Positions 5,639 to 9,773 of a stretch of DNA of 9,773 nucleotides are shown piece by piece. The position numbers were made by a program, and so were the translations under genes. This DNA comes from Pseudomonadota bacterium (GTDB lineage Bacteria; Pseudomonadota; Gammaproteobacteria; Burkholderiales; Gallionellaceae), in NCBI GenBank assembly GCA_021783855.1, contig JAJXTL010000111.1, positions 1 through 9,773 of the forward strand. The letters are read 5' to 3'. The notes beneath the pieces are model-generated. The model was not told the DNA's origin. It worked only from the letters and a program-made list of their open reading frames with translations, and made no database searches. How positions within the stretch are numbered: the first letter of the stretch is position 1; each line of letters starts with the position of its first letter.

Positions 5639-7183
5639 TTAACCGATCGCACGTCTGGAAAAGTCTCTGGGGCGAAATCCCAGGGCGGCTAAAACAGCGA
5701 AGTAAACAAAGACTCCTCCTGTTACCAGCACCGCCAGACGACCGATACGCGCCCAGCCGGAACCCGCAAGCCAGCTTTGTTCGGTGCCCATGCCGAACCA
5801 CAGGGTGGCGCCTAACGCCAGCACGGCCAGCCCGACCTTGAGAAAATAGCTCGTCCAGCCGGGTTCAGGCTGATAAATGCCCTTTTTTCGCAGAAAATGG
5901 AACAGGATCGCGGAATTAAGGCAGGCTCCGAGTCCGATGGACAACGCGAGACCTGCGTGCTGAAGATGGAAGCCATAGATGAACAGCGCGTTCATCAGCT
6001 GCGTGGCAAACAACGTTGCAACGCCGATCTTGACTGGCGTCCTGATGTCCTGGCGCGCATAAAAACCGGGGGCGAGGATCTTGACCAGAATCAGACCGAT
6101 CAAGCCGATGCTGTAACCGATCAACGCACGGCTGGTCATCAGTACATCGGACGCCACAAACGCACCGCGTTCAAAGAAGGTAGACAGCAGGGGAACGGCG
6201 ATCATCCCCAGCGCCAGCGCGGAAGGCAAGGCTAGCATGAAGGTCAGGCGCAAGCCCCAGTCCAGCAGCTTTGAATATTCGACCGTATCCTTGCTGGCAT
6301 GACATTTGGACAGCGAAGGCAGCAGTATGGTGCCCAGTGCCGCGCCCAGCAACCCGGAAGGAAATTCCATCAGGCGATCGGCGTAGTACAGCCAGGACAC
6401 GCTGCCCGCCACCAGAAACGAAGCAAAAATAGTATTGATGATCAGACTGATCTGCGCGATCGACACGCCAAACATCGCCGGGCCCATTTGCCTGATGACG
6501 CGCCGCATGCCTTCATCGGTCCAGCTGAAACGCAGGGTGGGCAGCATATCTATTTTCTTCAGGAAGGGAATCTGAAACGCCAGCTGCACGATGCCTGCAA
6601 TGAAGACGGCCCAGGCCAGCGCCATGATGGGCGGATGACAATAAGGTGCCAGCCAGAGCGCGCCTCCTATAAAGCACAGATTGAGCAGGATCGGCGCAAA
6701 GGCTGGCACCCAGAATTTGTTATAGGTGTTGAGAATGGCCGCCGCCACCGCGACCAGCGAGATGAAGAAAATATACGGTGACGTGAAGCGTAACAGCCGC
6801 ACGGTCAGATCGAATTTTTCGGTATCTTGGACGAAGCCCGGCGCGCTGATATAAACGAGAATGGGGGCGGCAACTATCCCTATCAGCGTCACTACGAACA
6901 GGATCATCGCCAGCATGGTGGTGACATGATCCAGCAGCAGTTTGGTATCTTTATGCCCGCGCCGGTTTTTGTATTCGCCGAAAATCGGTACGAACGCCTG
7001 CGAGAACGCGCCTTCGGCAAACATGCGCCGCAACAGATTGGGTAACTTGAAGGCAACAAAAAAAGCATCGGTTGCCATGCCGGCACCGAACACCCTTGCG
7101 ATCAGCACGTCACGGGCGAAGGCCAGAATGCGCGACACCAGTGTCAATCCGCTGATTGTGGCGAGTGATCTGAGTAAGTTCAT
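5639..7183 (-). CDS. murJ: Lipid II flippase MurJ (MviN)
   Basis: A 514-residue polytopic inner-membrane protein of the MOP/MATE-like superfamily. It flips the peptidoglycan precursor lipid II from the cytoplasmic to the periplasmic face and has about 14 transmembrane helices. The ATG at 7183 ([13 protein letters not shown]) aligns with the E. coli start and is preferred over an in-frame TTG 15 bases upstream. With this numbering the essential residues fall exactly in place: Arg18 and Arg24 in SRILAFARD, Asp39 in MATDAFF, Arg52 in LPNLLRR. Further signatures are [41 protein letters not shown] (with the essential Asp-Arg), [10 protein letters not shown] and [14 protein letters not shown]. The gene is divergent from rpsT, a conserved arrangement in beta- and gammaproteobacteria. 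The ribosome-binding site is weak. No intrinsic terminator is clear after the stop. Confidence 0.97.
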   Translation of the reverse strand: MNLLRSLATISGLTLVSRILAFARDVLIARVFGAGMATDAFFVAFKLPNLLRRMFAEGAFSQAFVPIFGEYKNRRGHKDTKLLLDHVTTMLAMILFVVTLIGIVAAPILVYISAPGFVQDTEKFDLTVRLLRFTSPYIFFISLVAVAAAILNTYNKFWVPAFAPILLNLCFIGGALWLAPYCHPPIMALAWAVFIAGIVQLAFQIPFLKKIDMLPTLRFSWTDEGMRRVIRQMGPAMFGVSIAQISLIINTIFASFLVAGSVSWLYYADRLMEFPSGLLGAALGTILLPSLSKCHASKDTVEYSKLLDWGLRLTFMLALPSALALGMIAVPLLSTFFERGAFVASDVLMTSRALIGYSIGLIGLILVKILAPGFYARQDIRTPVKIGVATLFATQLMNALFIYGFHLQHAGLALSIGLGACLNSAILFHFLRKKGIYQPEPGWTSYFLKVGLAVLALGATLWFGMGTEQSWLAGSGWARIGRLAVLVTGGVFVYFAVLAALGFRPRDFSRRAIG

Positions 7184-7265
7184 TTGCGGAAGTGGCAATT
7201 AAAAATCCGGTTATCATACCATTGCGCCCATATCATAAGCTTCAATTCCACTGCCAATCCATCTC

Positions 7266-7277
7266 TCCAACGTTGGA
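7266..7277. promoter_or_regulatory. 12-bp palindrome in the murJ-rpsT divergent intergenic region
   Basis: TCCAACGTTGGA is a perfect palindrome about 83 bases upstream of the murJ ATG and 149 bases before rpsT. Flanking CAATCCA (about 7251-7257) and TGGATATTG (7274-7282) add partial symmetry. It may be an operator shared by the divergent genes. The function is inferred only from position. Confidence 0.25.
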
Positions 7278-7358
7278 TATTGCGGTCTCCGGAATAAAAT
7301 TATTTACTGCCGCGTTTGCCAGAAATTATCGCTATTCCACACGCATCGACTTTAACAG

Positions 7359-7387
7359 TTGCATAAGACGCAAGATTTCGCTAGAAT
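7359..7387 (+). promoter_or_regulatory. Predicted sigma-70 promoter of rpsT
   Basis: TTGCAT (7359-7364) and TAGAAT (7382-7387, five of six consensus bases) are separated by exactly 17 bases. This predicts transcription starting near 7394 and a leader of about 30 bases before the rpsT ATG. The -35 is a modest match (three of six). Confidence 0.55.
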
Positions 7388-7425
7388 GCTCGCCTTTCGT
7401 CGTACCGAATTCTCAAGGAGTAGTC

Positions 7426-7689
7426 ATGGCAAATAGCGCACAAGCCCGTAAGCGTGCTCGTCAAGCAGTAAAACAAAATGCGCATAACAGCAGCTTGCGC
7501 TCTGAATTGCGCACTGCGATCAAAAAAGTGATCAAGGCCATCGAAGCCGGTGACAAGACAGCCGCTCAGTCTGTATATCAGGCTTCGGTCAGCACCGTAG
7601 ACAGCATCGCAGACAAGAAAATCATACACAAGAACAAGGCAGCTCGTCATAAGAGCCGTTTGTCCGCCGCGATCAAGGCGATGGCATAA
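7426..7689 (+). CDS. rpsT: 30S ribosomal protein S20
   Basis: An 87-residue basic protein that binds 16S rRNA early in assembly of the 30S subunit. The sequence begins [18 protein letters not shown], the hallmark N-terminus of S20, and continues with helical Lys/Arg-rich segments ([37 protein letters not shown]). The length matches the family (85-90). A strong Shine-Dalgarno, AAGGAG (7415-7420), lies 5 bases before the ATG. An in-frame upstream extension is open but lies before this Shine-Dalgarno and lacks homology, so this start is secure. It is transcribed divergently from murJ from its own promoter and followed by a terminator 25 bases after the stop. Confidence 0.98.
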   Translation: MANSAQARKRARQAVKQNAHNSSLRSELRTAIKKVIKAIEAGDKTAAQSVYQASVSTVDSIADKKIIHKNKAARHKSRLSAAIKAMA

Positions 7690-7713
7690 TCGCATCCTGA
7701 TGCTAAGTGCAAT

Positions 7714-7736
7714 AAAGCAATCAGGCGATTGTTTTT
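7714..7736 (+). terminator. Rho-independent terminator after rpsT
   Basis: AAAGCAATC (7714-7722) pairs with GATTGTTTT (7727-7735, one G-U pair) around the loop AGGC, and the 3' arm runs into a T tract (7732-7736). The hairpin begins 25 bases after the rpsT stop. The stem is short and AT-rich at the base, so efficiency may be modest. Confidence 0.55.
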
Positions 7737-7816
7737 AAAAGACTTTTTGGTGTATTGCAGGTAGCGAGCAGGATGCTGTACACCCGGATAGCCGCCTGAC
7801 GGTTACATCGGTTGTT

Positions 7817-7848
7817 CATTCAAGCCAACAGCAATGTTGGCTTGAATG
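7817..7848. terminator. Perfect 14-bp GCAA-loop hairpin between rpsT and argD
   Basis: CATTCAAGCCAACA (7817-7830) and TGTTGGCTTGAATG (7835-7848) are perfectly complementary around the GNRA-type tetraloop GCAA, followed by CTTTATAG, which is only weakly T-rich. It could be a second terminator for rpsT, an RNA-processing or stability hairpin, or part of an argD leader. It lies 116 bases before the argD ATG. Confidence 0.5.
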
Positions 7849-7880
7849 CTTTATAGTCTGTAATTTTAGTTTCACTTGCC

Positions 7881-7908
7881 TAGACAGGGCTGTTTGGCTC
7901 AATATACA
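7881..7908 (+). promoter_or_regulatory. Candidate promoter of the argDF genes
   Basis: TAGACA (7881-7886, five of six -35 bases) and TATACA (7903-7908, four of six -10 bases) are separated by 16 bases. They lie downstream of the strong hairpin at 7817-7848 and about 57 bases before the argD ATG. No ArgR-like operator was recognised nearby. Confidence 0.4.
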
Positions 7909-7964
7909 TCCTTTCTGCGGATTTTGGCTAAACGGCGGATCGCCCCGCCTTTCAAAGGTACTGT

Positions 7965-9137
7965 ATGTCACATTTAATGAATACTTATGCACGACTGCCT
8001 GTCGCATTCACACGCGGAGAAGGCGTCTGGCTGTGGGATAGCGAAGGAAAACGCTATCTGGACGGATTATCCGGTATCGCCGTGAACACACTGGGTCACG
8101 CCCACCCGCGTTTCACGGCGGCACTTGTCGAACAAATCGGCAAACTGATTCATTGTTCAAACGTCTATCAGGTGAACGGGCAGGAGCTGCTGGCCGACAA
8201 GCTGTGCAGCCTGTCGGGCATGCAGGAGGTGTTTTTTTGCAATTCAGGTTGCGAGGCGAATGAGGCAGCGATCAAGCTTGCGCGCCTCTATGGTCATCAT
8301 CGCGGCATCGAATCGCCCGCCATCATTGTGATGGAAAAAGCCTTCCACGGACGCACGCTGGCAACGCTGTCCGCCACCGGCAACCGCAAGGTGCAGGCCG
8401 GCTTTGAACCGCTGGTCACGGGCTTTGTGCGCGCACCTTACGATGATCTTGAAGCAATTCGCCATATCGCAGAACACAACAGCAGCGTGGTTGCCGTGCT
8501 GGTCGAGCCGATACAGGGCGAGGGCGGCATCCGCACGCTGGACATTCATTACCTGCAACAATTGCGCAAGATCTGCGACGAACACGACTGGCTGCTGATG
8601 CTCGACGAAGTTCAATGCGGCATCGGTCGCACCGGCAAGTGGTTTGCCTACCAGCACACAGGCATCCTGCCGGACGTGATGACGCTGGCCAAAGGACTGG
8701 GGTCAGGCATGCCGATAGGCGCCTGTCTGGCAGCAGGCAAGGCCGCAGGCACGTTCCAACCGGGCAATCACGGTTCGACATTCGGCGGCAATCCGCTGGC
8801 CTGCGTCGCAGGCCTCACCACGCTGAACATCATCGAAGATGATCAACTGATGCACCACGCCGAACTGCTGGGTCAGTTCATCCGTCAGGGATTCGCTACC
8901 GCCTTGCAGGGTTTGCACGGCGTGGTGGAAATACGCGGCCAGGGATTGATGATAGGCGTGGAGCTGGACAGAACCTGTACTGAGCTGGTCAAGCTGGCGC
9001 TTGCGCGCGGGCTGCTGATCAATGTTACCGCCGACAATGTGATCCGTCTGTTGCCTTCGCTGGTGATGTCGCAGGAGGAAGCCCGGCAAATGCTGGAGAT
9101 ACTTTGCCCGCTCATTAAAGAATTTTTGCAAACCTGA
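7965..9137 (+). CDS. argD: Acetylornithine aminotransferase ArgD
   Basis: A 390-residue class-III PLP-dependent aminotransferase. It transfers an amino group from glutamate to N-acetylglutamate semialdehyde to give N2-acetylornithine in arginine synthesis, and ArgD enzymes often also serve succinyldiaminopimelate in lysine synthesis. Visible motifs: LDGLSGIAVNTLGHAHP (33-48), the PLP-phosphate loop NSGCEANEAA (93-102, with Cys where Thr or Ala is usual), AFHGRT (126-131), VEPIQGEGG (180-188), LDEVQCGIGRTGK with the ring-binding Asp214, the Schiff-base lysine Lys243 in TLAKGLGSG, and GSTFGGNPLA (270-279). AAAGG (7954-7958) precedes the ATG as ribosome-binding site. A second in-frame ATG lies 12 bases on and cannot be excluded. 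argF follows after 12 bases, so the two are very probably one operon. Confidence 0.96.
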   Translation: MSHLMNTYARLPVAFTRGEGVWLWDSEGKRYLDGLSGIAVNTLGHAHPRFTAALVEQIGKLIHCSNVYQVNGQELLADKLCSLSGMQEVFFCNSGCEANEAAIKLARLYGHHRGIESPAIIVMEKAFHGRTLATLSATGNRKVQAGFEPLVTGFVRAPYDDLEAIRHIAEHNSSVVAVLVEPIQGEGGIRTLDIHYLQQLRKICDEHDWLLMLDEVQCGIGRTGKWFAYQHTGILPDVMTLAKGLGSGMPIGACLAAGKAAGTFQPGNHGSTFGGNPLACVAGLTTLNIIEDDQLMHHAELLGQFIRQGFATALQGLHGVVEIRGQGLMIGVELDRTCTELVKLALARGLLINVTADNVIRLLPSLVMSQEEARQMLEILCPLIKEFLQT

Positions 9138-9149
9138 TTGGAACAGATC

Positions 9150-9773
9150 ATGGCAGTAAAACATTTCCTGCAATTCAAGGATTTTGACCGCGAGGAATTG
9201 GAATACCTGTTTGAGCGCACCCGCCTCATCAAACAAAAATTCAAGAGCTATCAGCAGTACTGGCCGCTCACGGATCGCACGCTGGTGATGATTTTCGAGA
9301 AAGCCAGCACGCGCACCCGGTTGTCGTTCGAGGCCGGCATGCAGCAACTGGGGGGATCGGCGATCTATCTGAACACGCGCGACTCGCAACTGGGTCGCGG
9401 CGAACCGGTGGAAGATGCGGGTCAGGTCATTTCGCGCATGTCGGACATCGTGATGATCCGCACCTTCGAGCAGTCCATCATCGAACGTTTTGCGGCCCAT
9501 TCGCGCGTACCGGTGATCAACGGGCTGACTAACGAATATCATCCGTGCCAGATACTCGCGGATATTTACACTTACATCGAACATCGCGGCAGCATACAGG
9601 GCAAGACGGTGGCCTGGATAGGCGACTCCAACAATATGTGCAACACCTGGCTGCAAGCTGCGGAAATTCTCGATTTCAACGTCCATGTCTCGACGCCGCC
9701 GGGCTATGAAGTCGAGCCGGAACGCGCAGGACTGTTTGGCGAAGATCACTACGAGGAATTCACCGATCCGATG
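9150..9773 (+). CDS. argF: Ornithine carbamoyltransferase ArgF, 3' end cut by window edge
   Basis: A cytoplasmic enzyme that joins carbamoyl phosphate and ornithine to give citrulline, two steps after ArgD in the arginine pathway. 208 codons are visible of a family length near 305, so about 100 C-terminal residues are missing, including the expected HCLP loop. Seen: the carbamoyl-phosphate motif FEKASTRTR (STRTR at 53-57), YLNTRDSQLGRGEP (73-86), MIRTFEQ (102-108), the HPCQ motif (131-134) in NEYHPCQILAD, and the nucleotide-fold strand VAWIGDSNNM (154-163) that opens the ornithine domain. The start MAVKHFLQF is typical, with a weak GGA ribosome-binding site about 7 bases upstream. The gene begins 12 bases after the argD stop on the same strand. 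This placement with argD argues for the biosynthetic rather than the catabolic (ArcB) form. Confidence 0.96.
   Translation, partial: MAVKHFLQFKDFDREELEYLFERTRLIKQKFKSYQQYWPLTDRTLVMIFEKASTRTRLSFEAGMQQLGGSAIYLNTRDSQLGRGEPVEDAGQVISRMSDIVMIRTFEQSIIERFAAHSRVPVINGLTNEYHPCQILADIYTYIEHRGSIQGKTVAWIGDSNNMCNTWLQAAEILDFNVHVSTPPGYEVEPERAGLFGEDHYEEFTDPM

Noticed and set aside
6299..6781. Plus-strand frames of 110-160 codons opposite murJ.
   Set aside because: They are antisense to the essential flippase gene, rich in Gln/Arg/His, and have no family resemblance or ribosome-binding site.
7184..7198. The in-frame TTG start of murJ at 7198, adding MPLPQ.
   Set aside because: The ATG at 7183 matches the E. 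coli MurJ start and places Arg18, Arg24, Asp39 and Arg52 exactly. TTG is a poorer start and has no better ribosome-binding site.
7192..7425. An N-terminal extension of rpsT in the same frame, making a 165-residue protein.
   Set aside because: The AAGGAG site, the promoter at 7359-7387 and the universal S20 start MANSAQA all place the start at 7426. The extension would begin upstream of the promoter.
8703..9749. A 348-codon open frame on the minus strand opposite argD and argF.
   Set aside because: It is fully antisense to two genes with complete family motifs, spans both of them and their gap, and its translation is His/Arg/Gln-rich with no recognisable domain. Such frames arise from codon bias in GC-rich genes.

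Overview
The window looks like ordinary chromosomal DNA from a betaproteobacterium of moderate GC. The protein sequences and the murJ / rpsT / argD-argF neighbourhood suggest Nitrosomonadales (a Gallionella/Sideroxydans-like relative), but this is inferred from recognition, not from a search. There is no insertion sequence, phage gene, CRISPR array, tRNA or rRNA.

Layout: positions 1-7183 are all coded on the minus strand and 7426 to the right edge on the plus strand, diverging from the murJ-rpsT intergenic region. Reading the minus strand from its upstream end: murJ (lipid II flippase, 5639-7183); a Crp/Fnr-superfamily regulator that probably does not sense cAMP (4602-5378); trmL (tRNA wobble 2'-O-methyltransferase, 3787-4251); cusB (periplasmic adaptor with an N-terminal heavy-metal-binding domain, 2352-3656); and cusA (Cu(I)/Ag(I) RND pump, start at 2362, cut by the left edge). 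cusB and cusA overlap by 11 bases and form a copper/silver efflux operon. The three cleft methionines of CusA and the TM4 proton-relay aspartate are visible, so monovalent Cu/Ag is the likely cargo rather than Zn/Co/Cd. On the plus strand, rpsT (ribosomal protein S20) has its own promoter, Shine-Dalgarno and terminator. It is followed by argD and argF (right edge cuts argF), consecutive arginine-biosynthesis genes 12 bases apart.

No complete new system is visible. The most unusual feature is the CusA N-terminus: from its only ATG, about 51 extra residues precede the normal family start, and that stretch of DNA consists largely of palindromic, REP-like repeat sequence read in frame. A short related motif lies just downstream of murJ. 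Other unexplained structures are regulatory-looking dyads: a 10-bp inverted repeat before cusB, an AT-rich dyad carrying a TGAT-N4-ATCA core before trmL, a 12-bp palindrome at the predicted transcription start of the Crp/Fnr-like gene, a 12-bp palindrome between murJ and rpsT, and a perfect 14-bp GCAA-loop hairpin before argD. The largest stretch without a convincing gene is 4252-4601.
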